A stretch of 24,207 nt of DNA from Oscillospiraceae bacterium (lineage in GTDB: Bacteria > Bacillota > Clostridia > Oscillospirales > Ruminococcaceae). The stretch's first letter is position 1; every line of letters starts with the position of its first letter. This document shows, one piece after another, positions 14,233 to 21,651 of the stretch. The position numbers were made by a program, and so were the translations under genes. The notes below the pieces were generated by a model. That model had not been told where the DNA came from. It made no database searches and was given only the letters and a program-made list of their open reading frames with translations. The stretch spans positions 1-24,207 of the forward strand of contig CAAEOA010000212.1 in assembly GCA_900757485.1 (NCBI GenBank). The letters are read 5' to 3'.

Positions 14233-15589
14233 GTTCATTCTCCCTCACATATTCCTTAAGAAGTTCTAGCACTTTATCATGTGTCTTTTTGCAATAATTA
14301 AATCTTACCTCTTTGCTGATCGTTTGCGTTGCATTATCGGTACAATAGCACAGGCATGTAGAGCAGAATTTAATCGCCCAACACCTTCTGCAATTCTCTA
14401 CGATAATGTTGGGAAGCTGCGCAATGGCAATCACCTTTTCGAGATTGAAACCAGCTTGGAGATTACCGATCGTGAACGCTTCCGATTCTTCTACTTTTTC
14501 ACATGGATAAAAATTACCGTCAACACTTACAAACAGTTTCTGAATTCCTGGAATGCAGTTACCAGATCCATACCAAATACTACAATTTTCATTCTTGTAT
14601 TTATAAGCGGTCAACACCTTTTCATATTCCTTTTGATGATCTTTTTTGCCACCATCCCGAGGAAAAGCAGATCTGTCGTAAATATAATCAATTCCTCGGA
14701 CATCCGGAAAGATTACATTAACCGCATGAGTGCCCTTTTGTAATACTTTTTGAAAAAAGTCATCCAATTTCTCGCGATCTTCATCATAGAACGAAACAGC
14801 ATTGAATTTTACATTTCTTTTGTAATACTCGCCATGATTGTTTTTGATTTGCAAGATATTGCCAAGGACAGTATCATAAGTATCTCCACCGTCACCTTTC
14901 CGCTTTCTGTGTCCGTTTTGTATTTCCTTTTCACCGTCAAAACTGATAATTAGCACAATATCGTTTTCTTCAAAAAAATCAACCACGCTGTCGTCCAACA
15001 GTGCACCATTTGTAATTGCGATAAAGGTGACGTTTTTTTCGTTAAATTTTTGCTTTGCATACTTTGTTGTCAAGCGGATCAAATCAAAATTAAGCAACGG
15101 TTCCCCTCCATAATAATAGATAAATACATCGCTTACATCTTTGGAGTGGTCAAACAAAAAATCAACACTTTTTTTCGCCGTTTCTTCGCTCATACTTTTA
15201 CCAGTATGACGGCGCATCGTCTCGTTTCTACCCGCAAATTGACAGTATCGGCAAGAAAAATTACAGTCCTGCGTCACCTGAATCTGCAGTGTACTGACAC
15301 AGCGGTCTAAAAGTAAAGGAATATAAGCGTCATCATAATTGGAAATACGTTCCACAAAAGGTTTTTGAAAAAAACCTTTTGTGTGCAACATCAAAATATC
15401 CGAATACGCGCTCCCCGTATCGGTATCGTCATAAGCAAAGTAGTGGTCTAAACCTACCTTTTGAAGGCGGCAGATTTCGATGTATATCTCTTTGTTGACC
15501 CTCAGTATTTGATTTTTAAAAGCATCATAGACATAGTACAAGCCGTTACAAACAAAGGGTTTGATAACAGGAATGTCATTTCTCTCCAT
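14225..15589 (-). CDS. Radical SAM/SPASM peptide maturase, CcpM-like (454 aa)
   Basis: Ribosome site AAAGGAG precedes ATG 15589. Residues 1-95 look like a peptide-recognition type N-domain. The radical SAM core follows, with VTQDCNFSCRYCQFAG giving CX3CX2C (Cys109, 113, 116) for the 4Fe-4S/SAM site, then YYGGEPLLNF (GGEP at 161-164). The C-terminal SPASM-type region has Cys at 345, 363, 400, 403, 409, 412, 414, 416 and 433 (ENCRRCWAIKFCSTCLCYC), enough for two auxiliary clusters. Enzymes of this class make thioether or carbon-carbon links on peptides. It is the fourth gene of the operon, between the PaaK-like ligase (5-base gap) and the partner gene. It best resembles the Cys-rich peptide maturase called CcpM; the substrate is taken to be the peptide at 13101-13283. 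Confidence 0.9.
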   Translation of the reverse strand: MERNDIPVIKPFVCNGLYYVYDAFKNQILRVNKEIYIEICRLQKVGLDHYFAYDDTDTGSAYSDILMLHTKGFFQKPFVERISNYDDAYIPLLLDRCVSTLQIQVTQDCNFSCRYCQFAGRNETMRRHTGKSMSEETAKKSVDFLFDHSKDVSDVFIYYYGGEPLLNFDLIRLTTKYAKQKFNEKNVTFIAITNGALLDDSVVDFFEENDIVLIISFDGEKEIQNGHRKRKGDGGDTYDTVLGNILQIKNNHGEYYKRNVKFNAVSFYDEDREKLDDFFQKVLQKGTHAVNVIFPDVRGIDYIYDRSAFPRDGGKKDHQKEYEKVLTAYKYKNENCSIWYGSGNCIPGIQKLFVSVDGNFYPCEKVEESEAFTIGNLQAGFNLEKVIAIAQLPNIIVENCRRCWAIKFCSTCLCYCTDNATQTISKEVRFNYCKKTHDKVLELLKEYVRENEHG

Positions 15590-15594
15590 AGTAT

Positions 15595-16824
15595 TTACTC
15601 CTTTATTTCAATAATGCTGTTTTTGGGGGTGGAAATAGTCGAGCAATTCGCAAGGACTTCAATATTAAGTTCTTTAACGCCGGTCTTATCAGCAAAGATA
15701 GAATAAATTTTTCTCTCTATCCGTTTGAGCCACGCCTTGTTTTGAACTGTGATATAGCACTGTAACTTGTTTTCTGTCTTTTGATAAATGTATTTATAAT
15801 TCAAAATAGGATCACAGAATTCATTATTGACTTCTGATATGATCTCGGTTAACAAATAAGAGAAAATTTCTGTGCCCGAGGCTGTGCAAAAACTCCCGCT
15901 TTTTCTTCCGTTAATAATCTCGATTTGTTTTTTATCTCTTTGAAATGGACACTTAATTCCAGATTGCGTCAACGAGATATAATCTCCCTGACAGTAACGG
16001 ATAAGTGGCATAGCATGGTTATTTAAATTTGTAATAATCGTTTCTCCGTTACCAGATGAAGATATCCCCGTAGAAGTTACGACCTCCACCAATACATTGT
16101 CGCCAAGCACGTGCATATGTCGATTCTGGCATTCATACGCAATTCCGTTCATTTCTTCGGAACCGTACATATTGATAATTGGTACATTAAAAAAATCGAC
16201 AACCCTTCTCCTTAAATCTGACGTGAGAATTTCCCCTACAGATTCAATGTATTTTAGCGATTTGGGCAATCTTTTACCGGATATTTTATATGCTTGAACA
16301 AGTTTATTCAATATAGACGGTTGTATATAAAGCCAACTCGGCTCAAATTCATTTATAATGTCAACAAGACTATCATATCCATCGGCGTTTTGAATCAAAG
16401 AGGTATTAATAGCTAGAACATTATTCGCTTCCTTTATGTGGTATATCGTTTCTGCATCATCATTCATGTTGAAAATATTCAACGTAAACATTACATATTT
16501 ATCACTAGGCTTGATGCCATACCACTCCCAACGCATTCTCCACAGTGACATATTTGATGCATACCAGTCTTTATAATCCCAATATACATTGACGGGCATT
16601 CCGGTGGAACCGGAAGAGGACTGTCTTTTCAGTTGTTGATTATAATACTTGGATTTATACCCATCCGAAAACATATTATATCTGTTTTCTTGAAGTTCCT
16701 TTCTGGTCAATACGGGCCATTGCGTTATGTCAAGCGGATCCTTTATGCCGTATTCTTTAATGCGCTTCTTATAAAACTCATTATGCTCGGAGACATATTT
16801 CAACATTTTTTCAAGTTTAGTCAT
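15595..16824 (-). CDS. Phenylacetate-CoA-ligase-like adenylate-forming enzyme (409 aa)
   Basis: Ribosome site AAGGAG lies seven bases before ATG 16824. The fold is PaaK/CapK-like: N-terminal helices with TQWPVLTRKELQEN, P-loop RQSSSGSTGMPVNVYWD (about 68-84), the region SLKYIESVGEILTSDLRRRV, the aromatic/acid motif INMYGSEEMNG, and MPLIRYCQGDYISL, where canonical TGD is QGD. The C-terminal part (IINGRKSGSF, then an alpha/beta lid) completes the family pattern. These enzymes activate a carboxylate as an acyl-adenylate and pass it to a thiol or amine. Together with a separate AMP-ligase and a carrier protein, the operon has two activating enzymes for one carrier. This one might act on a different acid or on the peptide C-terminus. 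The substrate cannot be read from sequence. Confidence 0.82.
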   Translation of the reverse strand: MTKLEKMLKYVSEHNEFYKKRIKEYGIKDPLDITQWPVLTRKELQENRYNMFSDGYKSKYYNQQLKRQSSSGSTGMPVNVYWDYKDWYASNMSLWRMRWEWYGIKPSDKYVMFTLNIFNMNDDAETIYHIKEANNVLAINTSLIQNADGYDSLVDIINEFEPSWLYIQPSILNKLVQAYKISGKRLPKSLKYIESVGEILTSDLRRRVVDFFNVPIINMYGSEEMNGIAYECQNRHMHVLGDNVLVEVVTSTGISSSGNGETIITNLNNHAMPLIRYCQGDYISLTQSGIKCPFQRDKKQIEIINGRKSGSFCTASGTEIFSYLLTEIISEVNNEFCDPILNYKYIYQKTENKLQCYITVQNKAWLKRIERKIYSIFADKTGVKELNIEVLANCSTISTPKNSIIEIKE

Positions 16825-16835
16825 CGCAGTTCTCC

Positions 16836-17108
16836 TTACTTATTTTCGTTTTTATCGGCTAACTGCTCTTCAACAACCCGAACGACAGCATCTACATTTC
16901 TAAAGTAATCCATCAACAGCAAATCATCCGGTACGGTTATACCGAACGTTGCCTCAATTTCAACAACAAAGCTAATAAACGTAATTGAATCCATTCCAAG
17001 ATCGTCGGTAAAATCCACATACTCCAGTATATCTGTATCAACTTCGGAATTTTGAAAGATTTCAGAGCAAAGTGAAATAACTCTTTCTTTTATTTCATCA
17101 TGAGTCAT
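16836..17108 (-). CDS. Acyl carrier protein (90 aa)
   Basis: ATG 17108 is chosen: GGGAGA lies eight bases upstream, whereas ATG 17123 has no ribosome site. The gene overlaps the end of the AMP-ligase by 11 bases, so translation is coupled. The protein is a typical four-helix carrier with the phosphopantetheine motif DDLGMDSITFISFVVEIE, Ser41 intact in GMDS, then FGITVPDDLLLMDYFRNVDA. It is acidic, as expected. It would carry an activated acid as a thioester for transfer within the cluster. There is no ketosynthase or condensation domain in the window, so it works as a single loading station. It matches the 'acyl carrier-related protein' known to accompany some clostridial peptide maturation systems. 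Confidence 0.9.
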   Translation of the reverse strand: MTHDEIKERVISLCSEIFQNSEVDTDILEYVDFTDDLGMDSITFISFVVEIEATFGITVPDDLLLMDYFRNVDAVVRVVEEQLADKNENK

Positions 17109-18450
17109 ATATTTTTCTCCCATTCAGTTCTTTGACCATCACTTCTCTGACAAGCTGTAATGATATTTTACCGGTTCTTGTTTTTGGAATCGCCCCCGTC
17201 CGTATGAATATTTTGGGAACTTCATGCTTCATAAGAACAGTACCAAGCTTTTTTATATCAACCCGTACATCTGATGAAGATGTATACAAACAGCAGAGTA
17301 CATCTTCCGTATTTACACTAACTGCGGTAACCGCACATTCATGAATATCCGTATACTTCATAATTTGAGCAACCACATCATTCGGATATATTTTATGTGC
17401 CCCGAGAAGAATCACATCATCCATTCTGCCGACAATATGCAGCTCGCCATACTCATCAAAATAACCGATGTCTCCCGTATTAAGCCAATCTTTATATACA
17501 GATTTATGTTTCTCTTCTCCGGTAATGTAGCTACAATATCGACTCTGTGTGTTTACATGAATCATGCCGCGCTCTCTATTTGGTAACACATTACCATTTT
17601 TGTCGGCTACAACAATTTCAACGCCGAGAATTGGTTTTCCGACAGAATTACTTTTGCAGCAATCAACTCTCTGCGCCGAGACTCTCGGACCGGCCTCGGA
17701 CAGTCCGTATACATTGTAAATCGGTATCTCCTTCAATATATGGTGGGATTTATTGTAAACACGGTCATTCAAAACCGAGCCGCTCACATAAATAACACGG
17801 AGAGATGACAGATCATAATCATGCCTGCCATACTCGTCTGAAATATAATTAAGCAACGTCGGATTCAAACATATGACAGATACGTTATGTTGTTCGATTT
17901 GCGAAATAATGAATCTGGGCGGAACTATTGTGGGCGCAATAACTGCTTTCATACCGCTTTTCAATGCCACCAACAATTCTCCGGTTAATGTTGAAGAATG
18001 TGACATAACCTTGGCAATATAAATACAGTCACCCAATGAAGGGTTCATATAATCAATAATAGCATCCGCATTCGTCTGAATGGCATAATGTGAAAGAATT
18101 ATCCCTTTGGATGTCCCGGTTGTTCCGGAACTGTAAATAACAACCGCTTCATCGTTCGAGTAGTTGTCGCAGTATTTGTCATATATGTATTGAGGCAATA
18201 ATTCGGCTGAATTTGATGGTCTTTCAAACACTTCGAGTTCGATGCTATCGGGGAAGATATCTATTTTATTATCAAGCTTACCGCTCTCGATACAGCACCT
18301 TGTTACACCGGCTTCTGCCATCATTTTAACAGCAGTTTTAAAAGGGATTCTCCAATCAATCAAAACCGCGCAATCGTTATTATTCCATATATCAAGAAGA
18401 GCATTAACATACTCAACAGAATTTTCACCAATCAACGCTATCCGACTCAT
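17098..18450 (-). CDS. AMP-binding acyl ligase, first gene of the peptide cluster (450 aa)
   Basis: ATG 18450 follows GGTGAG closely. The GTG at 18459 lacks a ribosome site. The ANL superfamily motifs are all present: P-loop IYSSGTTGTSKGI (about 105-117), PIYNVYGLSEAGPR (A5), LNTGDIGYFDEYGELHIVGR (A7/A8) and PKTRTGKISL with the catalytic Lys428 near the C-terminus. At 450 residues it is shorter than typical acyl-CoA synthetases (500-550), missing mainly N-terminal sequence, as seen in stand-alone carrier-loading ligases. It overlaps the carrier gene, so it very probably loads that protein. The acid cannot be predicted by eye. It heads the operon, with a probable promoter at 18516-18545. Confidence 0.9.
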   Translation of the reverse strand: MSRIALIGENSVEYVNALLDIWNNNDCAVLIDWRIPFKTAVKMMAEAGVTRCCIESGKLDNKIDIFPDSIELEVFERPSNSAELLPQYIYDKYCDNYSNDEAVVIYSSGTTGTSKGIILSHYAIQTNADAIIDYMNPSLGDCIYIAKVMSHSSTLTGELLVALKSGMKAVIAPTIVPPRFIISQIEQHNVSVICLNPTLLNYISDEYGRHDYDLSSLRVIYVSGSVLNDRVYNKSHHILKEIPIYNVYGLSEAGPRVSAQRVDCCKSNSVGKPILGVEIVVADKNGNVLPNRERGMIHVNTQSRYCSYITGEEKHKSVYKDWLNTGDIGYFDEYGELHIVGRMDDVILLGAHKIYPNDVVAQIMKYTDIHECAVTAVSVNTEDVLCCLYTSSSDVRVDIKKLGTVLMKHEVPKIFIRTGAIPKTRTGKISLQLVREVMVKELNGRKIYDS

Positions 18451-18515
18451 ATTTCTCACCGTTAAATTATGAACGCTTCAATCTCTTCTCTTACAACATT
18501 TATTACTTCACCGCA

Positions 18516-18545
18516 GATATAGCCGAATGATGCAATTACCGTCAA
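18516..18545 (-). promoter_or_regulatory. Probable promoter of the peptide cluster
   Basis: On the minus strand TTGACG (18540-18545) and TATATC (18516-18521) are spaced by 18 bases, about 65 bases before the first start. The -10 is imperfect. A further TTGACA lies at 18610-18615 within sequence holding the dyad GGGA-N5-TCCC, but has no good -10. Confidence 0.4.
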
Positions 18546-18677
18546 CCGAAGTTGTTTGTTATAATTTTCAATATTTTTTACTTTGTTTTCCTATGGGATA
18601 ATTTCCCCCTGTCAAGCAATTGCCTTTCCCCGATGTATAATCGGCAAGCATCATTTTTTGCATAGCAGTTTCACATG

Positions 18678-18698
18678 ATCAAATATCATTCATTTGAT
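18678..18698. promoter_or_regulatory. Inverted repeat upstream of the cluster, possible operator
   Basis: ATCAAAT (18678-18684) and ATTTGAT (18692-18698) are perfect inverted 7-base arms with a 7-base spacer, about 135 bases above the proposed promoter. They could bind a regulator of the cluster, but in A+T-rich sequence chance is not excluded. Confidence 0.3.
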
Positions 18699-18795
18699 TA
18701 TAAGAATACTATTTATCAAAAAACAATCACGAAACACGGTGATGTTCTAAACCATGAATAACCGATAGATTCTTGATACTGCTTCATTTTGTGCC

Positions 18796-18837
18796 AAAAA
18801 AACAGACGCACGTGAATCGAACGTCACTGTGCGTCTG
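18796..18837 (-). terminator. Strong terminator pointing toward the cluster, without its own gene
   Basis: CAGACGCAC (18803-18811) pairs with GTGCGTCTG (18829-18837), with GTGA/TCAC pairing inside. On the minus strand a run of seven T (18796-18802) follows, making a textbook terminator. No minus-strand gene lies just upstream of it, so it ends antisense transcription from the dinB side or is left over from a lost gene. It shields the cluster promoter. Confidence 0.75.
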
Positions 18838-19139
18838 CAGATAAATCCAATTGGGTAGGCACACAGTATACGGTGGCACGCTTTAGGATTGCTGAGATTA
18901 TCGGATTATTTGGTACAGCTTACCTTGATTAATGAATATCTACCATGGCAAATAAATACACACTCTGGTATTTGTATACCAACCACGGTTAAAGAATACC
19001 ACATAATAACACTTTTGTCAAGGCATTTTTAACAAAACTCGCAAAACACGACATAAAATCCAAGCTGTTTTGTCACTGCTTCGCAAAAACTCCCCAAACT
19101 CCATCTCGCTATTGCTTGTTTTTCTCAATTCTACAGCAT
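18838..19139. other. Gene-free A+T-rich stretch before the dinB remnant
   Basis: I see no gene, RNA or insertion-sequence end. A small dyad GGTATTTGTATACC lies near 18975. The stretch ends where recognisable polymerase sequence begins abruptly at about 19140, which marks a recombination junction. Confidence 0.4.
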
Positions 19140-20162
19140 ATTGTACCGCCGCAGTACGATCGGTATCTCAAGTACTCCAAGCTGACCCAGGCTATCTACC
19201 AAAGATACACCGACATGGCGGAGCCTTTCGGTATGGATGAATGCTGGCTTGATGTCACAGGCAGTCGTGCCGTCTGCGGCGATGCAATTAATATAGCCGA
19301 GCAGATTCGCCGCTCCGTGAAGGAGGAACTCGGTCTGACTGTCAGTATCGGCGTATCCTTTAATAAGGTGTTTGCCAAATTGGGCTCCGATCTGAAAAAG
19401 CCGGATGCCATCACGGAGATTTCACCGGATTCCTACAAAGAGAAGGTTTGACCGCTCCCGTGCAGTGACATGATCTACTGCGGTCCTGCCACCACTAAGA
19501 AGCTGGCGCAGTATGGTGTCCATACGATTGGAGAAGTTGCCGGTTGTGACCCATTGTTTCTGAAAGGGCTTCTGGGAGTGAACGGACTTGCGCTGTGGAC
19601 TTATGCCAATGGCAGAGACCATTCCAGGGTGATGCATAAGGATTTCGTTTCCCCGGTCAAATCGGTCGGTCACGGCATTACCTGTGTTTCCGACCTTGAA
19701 AACGAAGAAGAGGTGTGGAAGGTTATTTTTGCTCTTTCGCAGGATATCGGTCACCGTCTTCGGCTGCATAACCTCGCCACCCGTACCGTCCAAGTCCATG
19801 TCCGGGGCAATGACCTGTTCGGCTCACAGTATCAATGCAAGCTGCCGCTCAAGACACAGCTTCCCTCGGAGATCGCCGCTGCCGCATTTCGGAGTTTTAA
19901 AGAGCGGTATTCTTGGCATACAAAGGTCAGAGCGGTCACCGTCCGTGCCATTGAACTCTCACCCAAAGACAGTGCCGAGCAGCTCACGCTGTTTGATAAT
20001 GTCCAGCACCGCATGACAATGGAGAAAGTCCAGGATGCTGTGGAGGAGATCCGTGGTCGTTTCGGCAAGAGTGCCATCACTTACGCCTGCCTCATGGGAG
20101 ATTTGAAAATGCCCGCAGACGGACGAGATAAGGTTAAAATGCCGGGTATTATGTATCAATAG
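19140..20162 (+). pseudogene. Broken Y-family DNA polymerase IV gene (dinB/umuC type)
   Basis: Homology starts without a start codon at IVPPQYDRYLKYSKLTQAIY. It continues through PFGMDECWLDVTGS (the catalytic acidic DE pair), SIGVSFNKVFAKLGSDLKKP and DSYKEKV. There a TGA (19449-19451) stands where relatives read Trp before PLPxSDMIYCGP. The frame then runs on unbroken, with the helix-hairpin-helix region KKLAQYGVHTIGEVAGCDP, the little finger, and a C-terminus AEQLTLFDNVQ ending at 20162. The first 80-90 residues, with the first catalytic Asp, are missing. So there is one truncation and one nonsense change in otherwise well-kept sequence. Normally the enzyme copies damaged DNA. The truncation coincides with the edge of the peptide cluster. 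Confidence 0.85.
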
Positions 20163-20194
20163 CGCAGGTTTTGTAAAAATTTCATCCAAACTAC

Positions 20195-20223
20195 TTGACA
20201 AGGTACGGCTCTATGTATATAAT
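20195..20223 (+). promoter_or_regulatory. Consensus promoter of the XRE-IrrE operon
   Basis: TTGACA (20195-20200) and TATAAT (20218-20223) with a 17-base spacer form a perfect sigma-A promoter. The operator starts two bases after the -10. The 5' leader to the ATG at 20379 is about 150 bases long. Confidence 0.85.
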
Positions 20224-20224
20224 G

Positions 20225-20246
20225 TTGTTAGCATAACTGCTAACAA
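20225..20246. promoter_or_regulatory. Operator copy 1, perfect 9-bp palindrome
   Basis: TTGTTAGCA (20225-20233) and TGCTAACAA (20238-20246) are perfect inverted arms with a TAAC spacer. They sit on the transcription start of the XRE-IrrE operon. The core GTTAGCA-N4-TGCTAAC recurs at 21608-21625. Confidence 0.85.
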
Positions 20247-20378
20247 GCGAACAAGCAGCCATGCTAATTCGATTCACCGTAGTGATGAGAAGTTGCCCGC
20301 AATTATGATAACAGTGCCGCAAACAGGCTGAACGAATCAAGACAGGGCTTATAATGTAAAGTAGAAAAGGTGAACGAC

Positions 20379-20753
20379 ATGAACACACAGTACCAGAATT
20401 TTGGAGAGTTCCTTCAAAGGAAACGCACAGAGAAACAAATCACGCTCCGCAAAATGGCGGAAATGATCGGGATCACTGCGCCCTATCTGACCGACATTGA
20501 GAAGGACCGCCGCAATCCTCCCGAAATGGAGAAGCTGGAGCTGATTTCCCAAATTCTCATGCTGAACGACGAGGATAAGACTACGATGTACGATCTGGCC
20601 GGCAAGAAGAGAAACTCTGTTGCCCCAGACCTGCCTGACTATATCATGGAACACGACTATGTGTCCGCTGCGCTTCGCACGGCACGTGACCTTGATGCAA
20701 GCGAGGCTGACTGGTTGAAGTTCGTCGAGGAGCTCCGGCAGCGAAAGGGGTAA
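20379..20753 (+). CDS. XRE-family regulator (124 aa)
   Basis: ATG 20379 has AGGTG seven bases before it. The N-terminal half is a Cro/CI helix-turn-helix (FGEFLQRKRTEKQITLRKMA, EMIGITAPYLTDIEKDRRNP, then ELISQILML). The C-terminal part (AALRTARDLDASEADWLKFVEELRQ) is helical and probably serves dimerisation. Its own promoter carries a perfect palindromic operator at the transcription start, so it very likely represses itself. The metalloprotease gene begins nine bases after its stop. Paired XRE and ImmA/IrrE genes are typical of mobile elements, where the protease cuts the repressor to release the element or a response. That is known for ImmR/ImmA of ICEBs1 and inferred here. Confidence 0.88.
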   Translation: MNTQYQNFGEFLQRKRTEKQITLRKMAEMIGITAPYLTDIEKDRRNPPEMEKLELISQILMLNDEDKTTMYDLAGKKRNSVAPDLPDYIMEHDYVSAALRTARDLDASEADWLKFVEELRQRKG

Positions 20754-20762
20754 TTTATAAAG

Positions 20763-21548
20763 ATGTACACTCCCTCTCTTCGAGTGAAGAACAACGGCGT
20801 ACCGATTTTGAGCAAAGCCGAGATCGATGCCATCGGAGAGCGTTTCGTACAGGATTTTCAGCCGGAAGTCCTCACGAACCCCTCTCCCGTGGACATTGAA
20901 GGCTTTATCGAATTCTATCTCGGAATGACGCCGGATTATCAATATCTGTCCCACAATGGCGTGTACCTTGGGATGACTGTTTTTAACGACACCAATAAGG
21001 TGCCGGTTTTTGACCCTGCCACAAATCGGGCGGAGTATCTCAGTGCCAAGGCCCGTACCGTCATCATCGACAACCGCCTTCTGGATGAGAGCCAGCGACA
21101 TCGTTACCGCTTCACGCTCGGACATGAGGGTGGGCATGACATCTTCCATTCCGGTTATTTCTCGTATAACCCCGACCAGGTATCCATTTTTGACGATGAG
21201 CTCATCGCCCCCATGATACAGTGCCGGGTCGACAATGGCATGACAAATAAATCGGACACTCGCAAATGGGACGACCATGACTGGATGGAATGGCAGGCCA
21301 ACCATCTGTCCGCTGCCGTTTTGATGCCGAAGTGTTCGGTGGATCTGCTGGCACGATCCAATAAGGACAAGCTCAAAACGCCTACATCCCGTGCGATACT
21401 GATCGCCAAACTGTCTGACTGCTTCGATGTTTCCATCCAGGCGGCGACAAACAGGCTCAAAGACCTCGGCTACATCAAAGCCAATGATACGACCGATTAT
21501 TCCTACGCTTCTGCCATCATGGATTTTGCAGGCGTAGTCGGTTCTTGA
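20763..21548 (+). CDS. ImmA/IrrE-like zinc metalloprotease (261 aa)
   Basis: The zinc motif TLGHEGGHDIFHSGYFS supplies HExxH (His121, Glu122, His125). A downstream MEWQANHLSAAVLMPK provides the usual third-ligand region of this family. The C-terminal part (FDVSIQAATNRLKDLGYIK) is the small helical domain normally present. The length is usual for the family. It is co-transcribed with the XRE regulator, which is the probable substrate. The ribosome site is weak (AAGGGG about 12 bases away), which may keep protease levels below repressor levels. It appears intact. Confidence 0.88.
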   Translation: MYTPSLRVKNNGVPILSKAEIDAIGERFVQDFQPEVLTNPSPVDIEGFIEFYLGMTPDYQYLSHNGVYLGMTVFNDTNKVPVFDPATNRAEYLSAKARTVIIDNRLLDESQRHRYRFTLGHEGGHDIFHSGYFSYNPDQVSIFDDELIAPMIQCRVDNGMTNKSDTRKWDDHDWMEWQANHLSAAVLMPKCSVDLLARSNKDKLKTPTSRAILIAKLSDCFDVSIQAATNRLKDLGYIKANDTTDYSYASAIMDFAGVVGS

Positions 21549-21607
21549 GCATCCATATTGTAAACTACATCGGGTTTTACCGCCCGCTGTGTTTTTTTAC
21601 AGCAAGC

Positions 21608-21625
21608 GTTAGCAAGTTTGCTAAC
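21608..21625. promoter_or_regulatory. Operator copy 2, before the chimeric gene
   Basis: GTTAGCAA (21608-21615) and TTGCTAAC (21618-21625) give the same core as copy 1: GTTAGCA, four bases, TGCTAAC. It lies 27 bases before the start at 21652. No clear -35/-10 accompanies it. Confidence 0.75.
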
Positions 21626-21651
21626 AAGGTAACATTAAGGAGGTGGTGCCT

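Noticed and set aside
18803..18837. tRNA-like GTTCGATTC on the minus strand
   Set aside because: The flanking bases do not form a T-stem and no acceptor or anticodon arms are present; the sequence is better explained as the loop of a terminator.
19449..19451. TGA read as tryptophan (recoded genetic code)
   Set aside because: Many intact genes here end in TGA and the polymerase gene also lacks its 5' end, so ordinary gene decay is simpler.
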